Shown here in pieces: positions 24,830-33,777 of a stretch of DNA of 40,487 nucleotides (position 1 is its first letter; every line of letters begins with the position of its first letter). The stretch comes from Pseudomonas sp. GM18 (lineage in GTDB: Bacteria > Pseudomonadota > Gammaproteobacteria > Pseudomonadales > Pseudomonadaceae). A model generated the notes under the pieces. That model worked only from the letters and a program-made list of their open reading frames with translations. It did no database searches and was not told the origin of the DNA. The position numbers were made by a program, and so were the translations under genes. The DNA is taken from positions 1 through 40,487 of the forward strand of contig NZ_AKJT01000047.1 of the NCBI RefSeq assembly GCF_000282195.1, written 5' to 3'.

Positions 24830-24905
24830 TGGCGTCCCCTAGGGGACTCGAACCCCTGTTACCGCCGTGAAAGGGCGGTGTCCTAGGCCACTAGACGAAG
24901 GGGAC
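24830..24905 (-). tRNA. tRNA-Glu (TTC), second copy
   Basis: Same as the tRNA-Glu at 24572-24647, with encoded CCA; two bases from the tRNA-Gly that follows. It is the first tRNA of the operon, about 55 bases after the predicted transcription start. Confidence 0.97.
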
Positions 24906-24960
24906 ACACGTACAACATTCACTCCCTACCGCGTTTCGCTGTGTGCTTTACGCTGTAAGT

Positions 24961-24996
24961 GGCGCGCATTCTATGGATGGATTGAGGGGTCGTCAA
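24961..24996 (-). promoter_or_regulatory. strong promoter of the tRNA-Glu/Gly operon
   Basis: Read on the - strand: TTGACG (24991-24996), 17-base spacer, TAGAAT (24968-24973), then a GC-rich GCGCGCC discriminator (24961-24967). Such discriminators are typical of promoters under stringent control. An A/T-only stretch just upstream (about 25003-25022) could act as an UP element. Confidence 0.85.
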
Positions 24997-25286
24997 CCCC
25001 CAGATATAAATTTATTTAAATCAATGACTTCGCCCTGCTTTTGGCAGCGATTCAGGCTTTTGTGTCGCCTGACCTTTGACGCCTATATTCTGGCATCCAC
25101 CAAGACGCTATAGTCCCTGCCTGGATGATGGCAATGTGCACCTCGCACGCTATTTACTTATAGAAGCAGCATTGCGGCCGATATAAGCAGAGCTATAGCC
25201 GATTCACTCGTCGAGCGGCCCTATGCGCCCATATGCCAAGCCACTACACTCGACTCGCACGCGAACCCCATAAAGAGGTCTTACCG
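24997..25286. other. gap between the tRNA promoter and the membrane-anchored protein gene
   Basis: About 290 bases with no supported gene. It begins with the A/T-rich UP-like stretch of the tRNA promoter. Several CTATA-like words occur (near 25107, 25149 and 25193), but no -35/-10 pair with correct spacing could be assigned to the + strand gene. Confidence 0.5.
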
Positions 25287-26057
25287 GTGACACCACTCAT
25301 GATCACCCTGCTAGTCGTAGCCGGGATCGCACTATTGATCGCCATTGGCTACATGAACCATGTGGTGGAAAACAATAAGCTGGAAAAAGCCCGCACCAAG
25401 GTTGAACTCAACGACCGCCTGCGTCGCTGCGGCGAAATCACCGAGACCTTTCCCGGCCAGTTCATGACACCCGCACTCAAGCTGCTGTTGACCCGCCTGG
25501 AACTGAACGTCTGCCAGCGCCTGCTCAACCTGGAAAAATCCAGTGCCACGCTAAAGGCGCGGATTACCGAGCTGAGTGCCCTGGTTGCCCAAGGTGAATC
25601 GATCCCGGTCAACAACCCGCCGGCACCGATCCAGACCGAAGCCAAGGCCAAAGACGTGCGCTTCCTGCTGGAAGCCATTCATGGCCAGATCACCCGCGCC
25701 GCACAGGACGGTTTCCTGCCAGCCAACGAAGCCAAGCGCTGGATCCGTGAAGTTCGGCACATCCTGGTCCTGCTGCACATCGAATTCTTCAACAACCTCG
25801 GCCAGCATTCCCTGCAACAAAACCAGCCAGGCCAGGCCCGCCTGGCCTTCGAACGCGGCGTGCAGTACCTGCGCAAACAACCGGAGCCCCAGGTCTACAG
25901 CGAACAACTCGAGTACCTGGAAAAACTCCTGGCCCGCGCCAACGACCAGGTCATGGACAAGATCGCCCCGGTTGAAGGCGAAGTGAACCAACTGACTGAA
26001 GGGCTCAAAGACGTCGAGGCTGATGCCGACTGGAAGAAGAAAGTGATCTACGACTGA
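25287..26057 (+). CDS. membrane-anchored conserved hypothetical protein
   Basis: A 256-residue protein of unknown function. Residues 1-22 form an N-terminal membrane helix (TPLMITLLVVAGIALLIAIG). The rest is a long, helical, charged domain expected to be cytoplasmic: an early coiled-coil-like stretch (about 28-105), a Pro-rich break NNPPAP near 115-120, and a second helical half with a TPR-like LQQNQPGQARLAFERGVQYL segment. The start is a GTG with GAGG eight bases upstream. An ATG at 25299 would leave the ribosome site too far away, and the frame from 25233 adds non-conserved residues. I do not recognise a named family. It is single, between the tRNA operon and a terminator. Confidence 0.75.
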   Translation: MTPLMITLLVVAGIALLIAIGYMNHVVENNKLEKARTKVELNDRLRRCGEITETFPGQFMTPALKLLLTRLELNVCQRLLNLEKSSATLKARITELSALVAQGESIPVNNPPAPIQTEAKAKDVRFLLEAIHGQITRAAQDGFLPANEAKRWIREVRHILVLLHIEFFNNLGQHSLQQNQPGQARLAFERGVQYLRKQPEPQVYSEQLEYLEKLLARANDQVMDKIAPVEGEVNQLTEGLKDVEADADWKKKVIYD

Positions 26058-26071
26058 TCATGCAAATGCTG

Positions 26072-26100
26072 AAAAGCCACCGGGTCAGGTGGCTTTTTTT
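26072..26100 (+). terminator. rho-independent terminator
   Basis: AAAGCCACC and GGTGGCTTT pair around GGGTCA, followed by a run of Ts. It lies 15 bases after the stop of the membrane-anchored protein gene. Confidence 0.93.
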
Positions 26101-26138
26101 TGCGTTGGGATTGATGGCCGCCAGAATCAATGGATCAT

Positions 26139-26171
26139 CCGGACGCAGCCCGAGCCTTCGGCAGCTGCTAC
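26139..26171 (-). repeat. one-arm remnant of the GTAGCAGCTG palindromic element
   Basis: Read on the - strand, the stretch starts GTAGCAGCTGCCGAAGGCT and continues into GGGCTGCGTCCGG. It matches one arm of the element at 40383 and 29793. The chemoreceptor's TAG stop (26168-26170) is formed by the first bases of the repeat. Confidence 0.65.
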
Positions 26172-28132
26172 AGCTTGAAATGCCCCACCATCCCCCTCAA
26201 CTCACTGCCCAACTGCGCCAGTTCAATACTCGACGCCGCATTGCCCTGCATCGCCAATGAAGACTGATCCGCACTGGCGCGAATGCTCGTGACACTGCGA
26301 TTGATCTCCTCGGCCACCGAGCTCTGCTCCTCTGCAGCCGCCGCAATCTGCTGGTTCATCTGCTGAATCAGCGACACCGCCGCCGCAATACTCCCCAACG
26401 CACTTTCGGTCTGCAACGCATCGCTTACCGCCAGCTTCACCAACTCGCCACTGCTCTGAATCTGCTGCACTGACGACTGCGCCGCCGAGCGCAAGGCACT
26501 GACCAGACGTTCGATTTCCTCGGTCGATTGCTGGGTTCGCCTGGCCAGCGCCCGAACCTCATCGGCCACCACCGCAAAGCCCCTGCCCTGCTCGCCGGCG
26601 CGCGCCGCCTCGATGGCCGCATTGAGCGCCAGCAGGTTGGTCTGCTCGGCAACGCTTTTGATCACGCTGAGCACCGTGCCGATGTTCTGGATTTCTGCAC
26701 TGAGGCTTTCGATGCTGGAGCTGGCCGAGGTGGCCGAGTCCGCCAGTTGCTCGATCCGCGCCATGCTCTGACGCACCACCTGCTGCCCGCTTTCGACCTT
26801 GCCGTCGGCAGTCTGCGCCGCCAGGGCGGCCTCCTCCGCATTACGTGCGACGTCGTGCACCGTGGCGGTCATCTGGTTCATCGCGGTGGCGACCTGCTCG
26901 GTTTCTTCCTTCTGACTGCTGACTTCAAGGTTGGTCTGCTCGGTCACCGCCGACAGCGATTGCGCAGAGCTTGCCAGCTGTTCGATACCGGCCTGCAAAC
27001 CACTGACGATGCTGCTGAGCCCCGCGCCCATTTGCTGCATGGCTTGCATCAACTGGCCGATCTCGTCTCGACGGGTCACGTCGATTGTCGCGCTCAAATC
27101 TCCCGCGGCGATCTGCTGGGCGACACGGATTACGCTACGCAGCGGTGCGACGATCAACCGGGTAATCACCCACGCGGCAATCAGCCCGACCAGCAAGGCC
27201 AGAGCCGAGGAGCCGATGATCAACAGCGAGTTCTTTTTCAGCTCTGCCTGCATCGACCGGTCTTCGGCTACGTAGGCCTGATCCACCCGCTCCACCACTT
27301 GCGCGGCGCGCTGGTGGAGTTGCTCGGAGACGGTCTTTTCCTGCGCCAACAGGCCGGTGTACTCGGCGAGCTTTTCAGTGAAACTGCCGATATGACCGGA
27401 CACTTCATTGAGGACCGTCTGGTAGCCCTCATCCTTGACCGTGGCTTTCAACTGCTCGGCCTGGGCCAGCGCCTGATCGGCCTGCTCGATCTTGCCCTGC
27501 CCTGCACTGTCGTCGCCCTTACGGCTCTGATCCAGGCGTACGCGCGCTTCGTTCATCGCCTGCAACATCAGCCGCGAGACCTGGCTGACCTGATTCGCCT
27601 GCTCGATGAATTGCGCGCCGTCCTTGCCCTCGGACTCCTTCAAGGCATAGGCGCCATCATCGCTAAGCCCGGACTGCAGCACATCCAGGTTATTGGCCAC
27701 GCTGGACACCGACCAACTGGCCATTTCCAGCGCCAGGTCCTTGGCCTGACTCAGCGAGACGAACTCGTCAAAAGCCTTGCGATAGGCCCCCAGAGACTGT
27801 TCGACGTCATTCATGACCGGCACGTTGGCCGCGGACTGAGCCTTGAGCTCGGTCGCCAGCGCGATCAACGCGTCCACCCCCGCGTGCAAGGCATCCACGG
27901 TTTTCGGGTCGCCGCGCAAGGCGTACTCCTGCTCAAGCAGACGCACCTTGAGCAAACCGCTGTTGAGCGACGACATCTGCTTGAGCCCGTCGAAGCGATG
28001 ACTGATGGTTTGCAGGGACCATACGCCGATAGCCGCCACCAGGGCTGTCAACAGCAGCACCAGTACAAACCCGACTCCCAGTTTTTTCGCCATACCGAGG
28101 TTGGCAAAACGTCCTTGCACGGCCGAAATCAT
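26168..28132 (-). CDS. methyl-accepting chemotaxis protein with HBM-type sensor
   Basis: A transmembrane chemoreceptor of 654 residues. TM1 lies at about 18-40, a long all-helical periplasmic domain at about 42-300, TM2 at about 301-324, HAMP at about 325-377, and the signalling domain follows with the conserved tip [20 protein letters not shown]. The periplasmic domain is about 255 residues and helical throughout. This is the size of the helical bimodular (HBM) domain first described in P. putida McpS, which binds TCA-cycle acids. The ligand here is unknown. The ATG at 28132 has an AGGGGA site; an upstream ATG at 28192 would add 20 residues. No pentapeptide CheR tether is seen; it ends VGHFKL at a repeat-supplied stop. 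Confidence 0.92.
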   Translation of the reverse strand: MISAVQGRFANLGMAKKLGVGFVLVLLLTALVAAIGVWSLQTISHRFDGLKQMSSLNSGLLKVRLLEQEYALRGDPKTVDALHAGVDALIALATELKAQSAANVPVMNDVEQSLGAYRKAFDEFVSLSQAKDLALEMASWSVSSVANNLDVLQSGLSDDGAYALKESEGKDGAQFIEQANQVSQVSRLMLQAMNEARVRLDQSRKGDDSAGQGKIEQADQALAQAEQLKATVKDEGYQTVLNEVSGHIGSFTEKLAEYTGLLAQEKTVSEQLHQRAAQVVERVDQAYVAEDRSMQAELKKNSLLIIGSSALALLVGLIAAWVITRLIVAPLRSVIRVAQQIAAGDLSATIDVTRRDEIGQLMQAMQQMGAGLSSIVSGLQAGIEQLASSAQSLSAVTEQTNLEVSSQKEETEQVATAMNQMTATVHDVARNAEEAALAAQTADGKVESGQQVVRQSMARIEQLADSATSASSSIESLSAEIQNIGTVLSVIKSVAEQTNLLALNAAIEAARAGEQGRGFAVVADEVRALARRTQQSTEEIERLVSALRSAAQSSVQQIQSSGELVKLAVSDALQTESALGSIAAAVSLIQQMNQQIAAAAEEQSSVAEEINRSVTSIRASADQSSLAMQGNAASSIELAQLGSELRGMVGHFKL

Positions 28133-28179
28133 TGCGCTTAGTCCCCTGCCATTGTCTGTGGATGCAGATTCGCAACGGG

Positions 28180-28195
28180 CTTGTGTCAACACAAG
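28180..28195 (-). promoter_or_regulatory. inverted repeat upstream of the chemoreceptor, overlapping a -35-like box
   Basis: CTTGTGT and ACACAAG are perfect inverted arms with a 2-base spacer. On the - strand a perfect TTGACA lies inside it, but the position 17 bases on reads TGCATC, a poor -10. It may be an operator, an activator-dependent promoter, or chance. Confidence 0.35.
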
Positions 28196-28240
28196 TCTCT
28201 GGCGTCGGAATAATGGCCAAAAGCTACGCCAGCGTCGTTT

Positions 28241-29632
28241 TCAGAACGCTTGAGGTCGATCCCGAGCGGTAGCCTGAAAAAATGCCCGAGCGCGAGGATC
28301 ACAGGCATAGGCGACGTTGATGCGCTGCCAATCATGGGCCTGGCCGGTGGGGCTGAATGCCGTTGCGCATGACAGCAGGATGCCGAAGCGTCGCGCCTGA
28401 ATCCGCACCTGAACGGCGTCGGACTTGCGCGATCGCGCCCAGATGAACAGGCCACCTGCGGGTTTGCCGAAAACCTCCCATTCCGCGTCTTCGAGCACCT
28501 GCAAGGCCGCGTCCCTGTCAGTGCTTAAACGCTGGCGCTGACGCTGCACCAATTTGCGATAGGCACCACTGGCCAATAAAGAAGCCAGCACCGATTCGCA
28601 AAACCGTGAAGCGCCCATGCTGCTGATCATCTTGACCTCGGCCAGTCGCGAAATGACGTCGGCCCCCGCCACGACAAAGCCGACCCGCAACGAACTGCTG
28701 AGGGTTTTGGAGTAGCTGCCGACGTAGATCACGTTGTCATCGATACCCAATGCCGCAAGACGCGTACCGGGACCGCGGTGCAAATCCGCATAGACGTCGT
28801 CTTCGATCACCAGTACGCCATGGTTTCTGGCCAGCTGCAGCACCTGCCGAGCCACGCCCAAGGTCAAACTGCTGCCGGTGGGGTTGTGATAAAAGCTGTT
28901 GATGAACAAGCCACGGGGTTTGTATTTCAGCAACAGTGTCTGGAGTGCTTCGGTGTCGGGTCCGTGAGGCGTTCGTGGGACTTCGATCATGCTGACCCCG
29001 TGCAGCCTGAGCAGATCGAACAGCATCGAATAACCGGGGTTCTCCACCACCACGCAATCGCCCGGTTTGAACAACGTGCGCACGATCAGGTCGAGCCCAT
29101 GACTGGCACCTGCCGTGGTGAGGATTCGACTTTCATCCACCGCGATATCCAGCTGTTTCAGCCGCTTGAGGATCTGTTGACGCAGGGCAAGCAGGCCCAG
29201 CGGTGTGCTGTAGTTGAACAAACCGGCCATGTCGGTGCGGCTGACCTGGCGTATGGCATAGCTCAGGTCGTCAGTCTCGCGCCAGCTTTCGGGTAATCCG
29301 CCGCAACCCAGCTTCAGATCGCCCACGACGCCACTCTGCTGCTCCTCAACCCCCTCGAACCAGGAAAAATCCCGTTGCCCGTGAGCGTCCAGCGTCGTTG
29401 CCGCGACAAAGAAACCCGCCCCGCTACGCGTCGCCAGCACACCTTGAGCCACTAACCGTTCACAGGCCTCGACAACACTGGATTGGCTGAGCAGATTGAT
29501 CCGCGCGATTTGCCGCACGGAAGGCAAACGCGTCCCCGGCGGCACCTCGCCACGATGGAGCCAGTCGGCCATCGCGTCGACGATTTGCTGCACGACCGGC
29601 ACCAATGCCTGTCGATCGATTCTCAACTCCAT
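28241..29632 (-). CDS. MocR-type (GntR plus aminotransferase) transcriptional regulator
   Basis: A 463-residue regulator with an N-terminal GntR winged helix (about 10-75, PPGTRLPSVRQIARINLLSQ then SSVVEACERLVAQGVL) and a fold-type I aminotransferase domain (about 115-455). The pyridoxal-phosphate lysine is Lys309 in GSYSKTLSSSLRVGF. NPTG (250-253) and IEDDVYAD (about 277) complete the cofactor site. MocR proteins sense amino acid or vitamin-related ligands through the cofactor. The start could be TTG at 29638 or ATG at 29632; the ATG is preferred, with AGGAG upstream. A perfect 18-bp palindrome lies just beyond. The target gene is uncertain; the SDR gene upstream is on the same strand. Confidence 0.9.
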   Translation of the reverse strand: MELRIDRQALVPVVQQIVDAMADWLHRGEVPPGTRLPSVRQIARINLLSQSSVVEACERLVAQGVLATRSGAGFFVAATTLDAHGQRDFSWFEGVEEQQSGVVGDLKLGCGGLPESWRETDDLSYAIRQVSRTDMAGLFNYSTPLGLLALRQQILKRLKQLDIAVDESRILTTAGASHGLDLIVRTLFKPGDCVVVENPGYSMLFDLLRLHGVSMIEVPRTPHGPDTEALQTLLLKYKPRGLFINSFYHNPTGSSLTLGVARQVLQLARNHGVLVIEDDVYADLHRGPGTRLAALGIDDNVIYVGSYSKTLSSSLRVGFVVAGADVISRLAEVKMISSMGASRFCESVLASLLASGAYRKLVQRQRQRLSTDRDAALQVLEDAEWEVFGKPAGGLFIWARSRKSDAVQVRIQARRFGILLSCATAFSPTGQAHDWQRINVAYACDPRARAFFQATARDRPQAF

Positions 29633-29650
29633 GAGCAAGCAAACTCCTGT

Positions 29651-29668
29651 CTGTTTTGCGCAAAACAG
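29651..29668. promoter_or_regulatory. perfect 18-bp palindrome, probable operator
   Basis: CTGTTTTGCGCAAAACAG equals its own reverse complement. It begins three bases upstream of the ribosome site of the MocR gene, so a bound protein would block transcription or translation start. Self-regulation by the MocR protein is the simplest reading, although many MocR sites are direct repeats. Confidence 0.55.
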
Positions 29669-29792
29669 TTAATCACAGGAGCGCTCGACAGGATGTGCGA
29701 CAAAACCGCCAAAACCGTCGGTTCTAACCATTTGAAACACAATGCCCGATGTTTTCACGGAACCTGGTGCCGAACGATAAAAAACGCGAGGA

Positions 29793-29928
29793 GTAGCAGC
29801 TGGCGAAGCCTGCGTTCGGACGAAGCAGTCGTAAAATCAGCGATTGCGGTGTGTCAGGCAGGCCGCGGCCACTGGACTCACGACTGCTGCGCAGCCGAAC
29901 GCAGCCTCGCAGGCTCGGCAGCTGCTAC
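29793..29928. repeat. palindromic element, copy B
   Basis: A 136-bp element with ends GTAGCAGCTG and CAGCTGCTAC and inverted inner arms (CTGCGTTCGG, ACGAAGCAGTCGT and their counterparts). The core contains TTGCGGTGTGTCAGGCAG. Its reverse complement matches copy A closely, including GCTGATTTTACGACTGC. It lies between the SDR gene end and the MocR gene start. Confidence 0.85.
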
Positions 29929-29954
29929 AAAGCGTTGCGTCGCGATCTGAAGCA

Positions 29955-30716
29955 TTAAAACGCCGTGACGCCACCATCCACCGCCAGCGAATGACCGGTG
30001 GTGAACGCTGCGCCGTCGCTGCACAGATACAGCACCGCGCTGGCAATCTCCTCGACCTTGCCGATACGTCCGACCGGGTGCATGGCATTGGCGAATTCGC
30101 CCTTCTTCGGGTCCGCTTCATAGGCACGACGGAACATGTCGGTATCGATCACCGCCGGGCACACCGCATTCACGCGAATCTTTTTCTTGGCGTATTCGAT
30201 GGCCGCTGACTTGGTCAGGCCGATCACCGCATGTTTCGAGGCAGCGTAGATGCTCATCTTCGGCGCAGCCCCCAGGCCGGCGACCGAAGCGGTGTTGACG
30301 ATCGCGCCACCGCCCTGGGCCAACAGCAACGGCAACTGGTACTTCATGCACAGCCAGACGCCTTTGACGTTGACGCCCATGATCGCGTCGAACTCATCGA
30401 GCGTGCCCTCGGCCAGTTTGCCTTTCTCGATTTCGATGCCGGCATTGTTGAAGGCATAGTCGAGACGGCCGTAGGCATTCACTACCTCGTCCATCAGATT
30501 TTTTACATCGCTTTCCACAGTGACATTGCAGCGCACGAAGGTCGCTTCACCGCCGGCGGCGCGAATCAGCGCCACAGTGCCTTCACCACCGGCCGCGTCC
30601 AGATCGGCCACCACCACTTTCAAACCTTCGGCGGCAAACGCCAAAGCGGTTGCGCGGCCAATCCCATTGGCCGCGCCCGTCACAACGGCGACCTGGCCGG
30701 AAAACGTCATGCTCAT
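29955..30716 (-). CDS. short-chain dehydrogenase/reductase
   Basis: A cytosolic NAD(P)-dependent oxidoreductase of 253 residues, the classical SDR length. TGAANGIG (13-20) is the cofactor motif, Asp38 in VVVADLD suggests NAD preference, then NNAG (90-93), Asn115, Ser144 and the catalytic YAASK (Tyr157, Lys161). The C-terminal TGHSLAVDGG segment is typical. The start at 30716 follows GAGG at eight bases; the frame from 30770 adds non-family residues. Substrate unknown. It is single-gene on the - strand, divergent from the MDR oxidoreductase gene. Confidence 0.92.
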   Translation of the reverse strand: MSMTFSGQVAVVTGAANGIGRATALAFAAEGLKVVVADLDAAGGEGTVALIRAAGGEATFVRCNVTVESDVKNLMDEVVNAYGRLDYAFNNAGIEIEKGKLAEGTLDEFDAIMGVNVKGVWLCMKYQLPLLLAQGGGAIVNTASVAGLGAAPKMSIYAASKHAVIGLTKSAAIEYAKKKIRVNAVCPAVIDTDMFRRAYEADPKKGEFANAMHPVGRIGKVEEIASAVLYLCSDGAAFTTGHSLAVDGGVTAF

Positions 30717-30951
30717 TGTTATGTCCTCGAAGGCAAGAATGTGGGGATCGCGAGTTCCCAGTCTAGCCACAGGGGCCTAGGGCCCGGCAGCATTATCAGA
30801 AGGCCGGTTGGGCGCCCATGAGTGGCAGTGATAGAACGGGCTCCGTGATTATCACTGCACTGGATCGACGTGCATTCGCAGCGTCAGCCGACCTTGCAGC
30901 ATCGCCTATGAAGGTCTATCAACAAGGCTTCATTCATCTTGAGTGCCTGTC

Positions 30952-31956
30952 ATGACTACCCAGACCAATCGCCAGTTCCTGCTCGCCAAACGTCCCGTGG
31001 GGCCGGCTACCCGCGAGACTTTCACCTATCAGCAAGTACCGGTCGGCGAACCGGCGGCGGGTCAGATCCTGGTCAAGAACGAATACCTGTCCCTGGACCC
31101 GGCCATGCGTGGCTGGATGAACGAGGGCAAGTCCTACATTCCGCCGGTCGGTATCGGCGAAGTCATGCGTGCACTGGGTGTAGGCAAAGTCATTGCCTCG
31201 AACAATCCGGGCTTTGCCGTGGGTGACTACGTCAACGGTGCCCTGGGCGTGCAGGATTACTTTCTCGGCGAGCCGCGAGGTTTCTACAAAGTCGATCCGA
31301 AACTGGCGCCGCTGCCGCGGTATTTATCCGCGCTGGGTATGACCGGAATGACCGCCTACTTCGCCCTGCTCGATGTCGGCGCGCCGAAAGCCGGTGACAC
31401 GGTGGTGCTGTCGGGCGCGGCCGGTGCGGTGGGCAGCATTGCCGGGCAAATCGCCAAGATCAAAGGTTGCCGGGTGGTTGGCATTGCCGGCGGCGCGGAC
31501 AAGTGCAAGTTCCTGATCGATGAGCTGGGGTTCGACGGCGCCATCGACTACAAACACGAAGACGTCACCGCCGGCCTCAAGCGTGAATGCCCGAAAGGCG
31601 TCGACGTGTATTTCGATAACGTCGGCGGCGATATTCTCGATGCCGTGCTGAGCCGCCTGAACATGAAGGCACGGGTGGTGATTTGCGGCGCCATCAGCCA
31701 GTACAACAACAAGGAAGCGGTCAAAGGCCCGGCCAACTACCTGGCATTGCTGGTCAATCGCGCGCGGATGGAAGGCTTCGTGGTGATGGATTACGCCGCG
31801 CAGTTCGCCGCTGCCGGGCAGGAAATGGCTGGCTGGATGGCCAAGGGGCAGCTCAAGAGCAAGGAAGACATTGTCGAAGGACTGGAAACATTCCCGGAGA
31901 CGCTGATGAAGTTGTTCAGCGGCGAGAATTTCGGGAAGTTGGTGTTGAAGGTTTAA
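30952..31956 (+). CDS. zinc-independent NADP-dependent MDR oxidoreductase (CurA-like)
   Basis: A cytosolic medium-chain reductase of 334 residues in the leukotriene B4 dehydrogenase/CurA group, which reduces enals, enones or similar double bonds with NADPH. Features are LSLDPAMRGWMN near residue 50, GMTGMTAYFALLDVG, the nucleotide motif SGAAGAVGSIAGQIAK and FDNVGGDILD. There are no zinc-binding cysteines. The ATG at 30952 is chosen; a GTG at 30943 is an alternative. It is transcribed alone and converges on pyrF. The physiological substrate cannot be told. Confidence 0.9.
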   Translation: MTTQTNRQFLLAKRPVGPATRETFTYQQVPVGEPAAGQILVKNEYLSLDPAMRGWMNEGKSYIPPVGIGEVMRALGVGKVIASNNPGFAVGDYVNGALGVQDYFLGEPRGFYKVDPKLAPLPRYLSALGMTGMTAYFALLDVGAPKAGDTVVLSGAAGAVGSIAGQIAKIKGCRVVGIAGGADKCKFLIDELGFDGAIDYKHEDVTAGLKRECPKGVDVYFDNVGGDILDAVLSRLNMKARVVICGAISQYNNKEAVKGPANYLALLVNRARMEGFVVMDYAAQFAAAGQEMAGWMAKGQLKSKEDIVEGLETFPETLMKLFSGENFGKLVLKV

Positions 31957-31985
31957 CCCGGTATCTGAAAGGACCACAAAACCAA

Positions 31986-32014
31986 TGTGGGAGCGCCGCA
32001 CCGCCGCTCCCACA
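31986..32014. repeat. REP-like hairpin between convergent genes
   Basis: TGTGGGAGCG and CGCTCCCACA form a perfect 10-bp stem with a 9-base loop. It is related to the 'TGTGGGAGCGAG' REP family and lies between the MDR gene and pyrF, where it may end or protect both transcripts. Confidence 0.75.
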
Positions 32015-32027
32015 GGGTCCGCGGCGC

Positions 32028-32726
32028 TTAAGCGATTTCTGCGACGACCGCCGCCAACGCCTTGGCCGGATCCGCCGCCTGGCTGATCGGACGGCCGATC
32101 ACCAGGTAGTCGGAACCGGCATCCAGCGCCTGACGCGGAGTCAGGATACGGCGCTGATCGTCCTGGGCACTGCCCGCCGGACGAATCCCCGGGGTCACCA
32201 GTTGCAGCGACGGGTGAGCGGCTTTCAGGGCCTGGGCTTCCTGGGCCGAGCAGACCAGACCGTCCATCCCGGCTTTTTCCGCCAGCGCGGCCAGGCGCAG
32301 CACCTGCTCCTGCGGCTCGATGTCCAGGCCGATCCCCGCCAGATCCTCACGTTCCATGCTGGTCAACACGGTCACGCCAATCAACAACGGTTTCGGGCCA
32401 CTGCGCTGATCGAGCACTTCACGGCAGGCGGCCATCATGCGCAGGCCGCCGGAGCAGTGCACATTGACCATCCACACGCCCATTTCCGCAGCCGCCTTGA
32501 CGGCCATGGCGGTGGTGTTCGGAATGTCGTGGAACTTGAGGTCCAGGAACACTTCGAAACCCTTGTCGCGCAAGGTGCCGACGATTTCCGAAGCGCAACT
32601 GGTAAACAGTTCTTTACCGACTTTGACCCGGCACAGCTTCGGGTCCAGTTGATCGGCCAGCTTCAGTGCGGCGTCACGAGTGGGGAAATCCAGGGCGACG
32701 ATAATAGGCGTCTGGCAGGCGGACAT
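32028..32726 (-). CDS. pyrF: orotidine 5'-phosphate decarboxylase
   Basis: PyrF catalyses the last step of UMP synthesis, decarboxylating orotidine 5'-phosphate. The 232-residue protein has the expected bacterial length. The catalytic [10 protein letters not shown] motif is intact (Asp62, Lys64, Asp67), with ALDFP at residues 11-15, VTPGIRP in the phosphate loop region and IGRPI near the end. The start at 32726 ([13 protein letters not shown]) is preferred to the frame start at 32762. A TACAAT -10-like box lies at 32761-32766 on the - strand, with only a weak -35. Single gene, no operon partner seen. Confidence 0.96.
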   Translation of the reverse strand: MSACQTPIIVALDFPTRDAALKLADQLDPKLCRVKVGKELFTSCASEIVGTLRDKGFEVFLDLKFHDIPNTTAMAVKAAAEMGVWMVNVHCSGGLRMMAACREVLDQRSGPKPLLIGVTVLTSMEREDLAGIGLDIEPQEQVLRLAALAEKAGMDGLVCSAQEAQALKAAHPSLQLVTPGIRPAGSAQDDQRRILTPRQALDAGSDYLVIGRPISQAADPAKALAAVVAEIA

Positions 32727-33006
32727 GAGTGGGCTCTCAGGCAAGTCGAAATCGGCGCGCATTGTAGCGGAACCAGCGCCGCTGCGGGACCCGATGATCG
32801 GTAATTCGTCGTCGCGGCTCAGGCAAGACTAGCTGCTGCGGCAATTGTGTCGAACCCGATACACACACGACACGCCCACAACACCCTTCAACGCTACCCT
32901 CGTCAGCCGCAACAAGTCCTACAGCACTTCCCGCCTCACGGCCGGACGCCTATGCTGAAGCCACAACCTCGCAGCCTATCTTTGTGGTTGGCAGCCTACC
33001 TGGCAG

Positions 33007-33777
33007 ATGAACGCACGCATGCACAACTCCCCAGCACCTCTGAACGACGATCAAAAAGCGCCGGCCGATGACAAACGCTGGAGCATTCGCGCCCTGATCG
33101 TCGACGATGACGTCCCGATCCGCGAACTGATGATCGACTACCTGGCCCGGTTCAATATCCACGCCAGCGGCGTCACCGATGGCGCCGCCATGCGTCAGGC
33201 GCTGCAAGCCGAACATTTCGATGTGGTGGTACTCGATCTGATGCTGCCGGGCGAAGACGGTTTGTCACTGTGCCGCTGGCTGCGCGCCGAATCGGACATC
33301 CCGATCCTGATGCTCACCGCCCGCTGCGAACCCACCGACCGGATCATCGGCCTGGAACTGGGCGCCGACGACTACATGGCCAAGCCGTTCGAGCCGCGGG
33401 AACTGGTCGCGCGGATTCAGACCATTCTGCGTCGGGTGCGTGACGACCGTACTGAACAGCGTGCGAATATTCGTTTCGACAACTGGCGATTGAACAGCGT
33501 ATTGCGCCAGTTGATCGCCGCCGATGGCCTGGTGGTGCCGCTGTCCAACGCCGAATTCCGCTTGCTTTGGGTGTTCATCGAACGTCCGCGTCGGGTGCTC
33601 AGCCGCGAACAACTGCTGGACGCGGCGCGCGGTCGCTCGATCGAAGCGTTTGATCGCAGCATCGATCTGCTGGTGTCGCGCCTGCGCCAGAAACTGGGCG
33701 ACGACCCGAAAGCCCCGCAGTTGATCAAGACCGTTCGCGGTGAGGGTTATCTGTTCGACGCACGAGACATCGGCTGA
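33007..33777 (+). CDS. OmpR-family response regulator
   Basis: A 256-residue two-component response regulator. The receiver domain (about 27-140) has the acidic pair Asp33/Asp34, phospho-acceptor Asp77 in VVVLDLMLPGEDG and Lys126 in MAKPFEP. The winged-helix domain follows (about 155-250, LSNAEFRLLWVFIERPRRVLSREQLL and IKTVRGEGYLF). The unusual 25-residue N-terminal lead is polar; ATGs at 33007 and 33019 both lack a strong ribosome site. Its TGA shares a base with the ATG of the kinase gene (TGATG), so the pair is translated together. Confidence 0.93.
   Translation: MNARMHNSPAPLNDDQKAPADDKRWSIRALIVDDDVPIRELMIDYLARFNIHASGVTDGAAMRQALQAEHFDVVVLDLMLPGEDGLSLCRWLRAESDIPILMLTARCEPTDRIIGLELGADDYMAKPFEPRELVARIQTILRRVRDDRTEQRANIRFDNWRLNSVLRQLIAADGLVVPLSNAEFRLLWVFIERPRRVLSREQLLDAARGRSIEAFDRSIDLLVSRLRQKLGDDPKAPQLIKTVRGEGYLFDARDIG

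Larger units (their letters stand above)
29633..29954. other. 322-bp gap between the MocR gene and the SDR gene
   Basis: No gene is supported. It holds the ribosome site of the MocR gene (AGGAG, 29644-29648), the 18-bp palindrome and, in its second half, palindromic element copy B, which ends 26 bases from the SDR stop codon. Confidence 0.75.

Noticed and set aside
26528..28141. 537-codon + strand open frame over the chemoreceptor
   Set aside because: Antisense shadow of a repetitive helical coding region; the receptor on the - strand is unambiguous.
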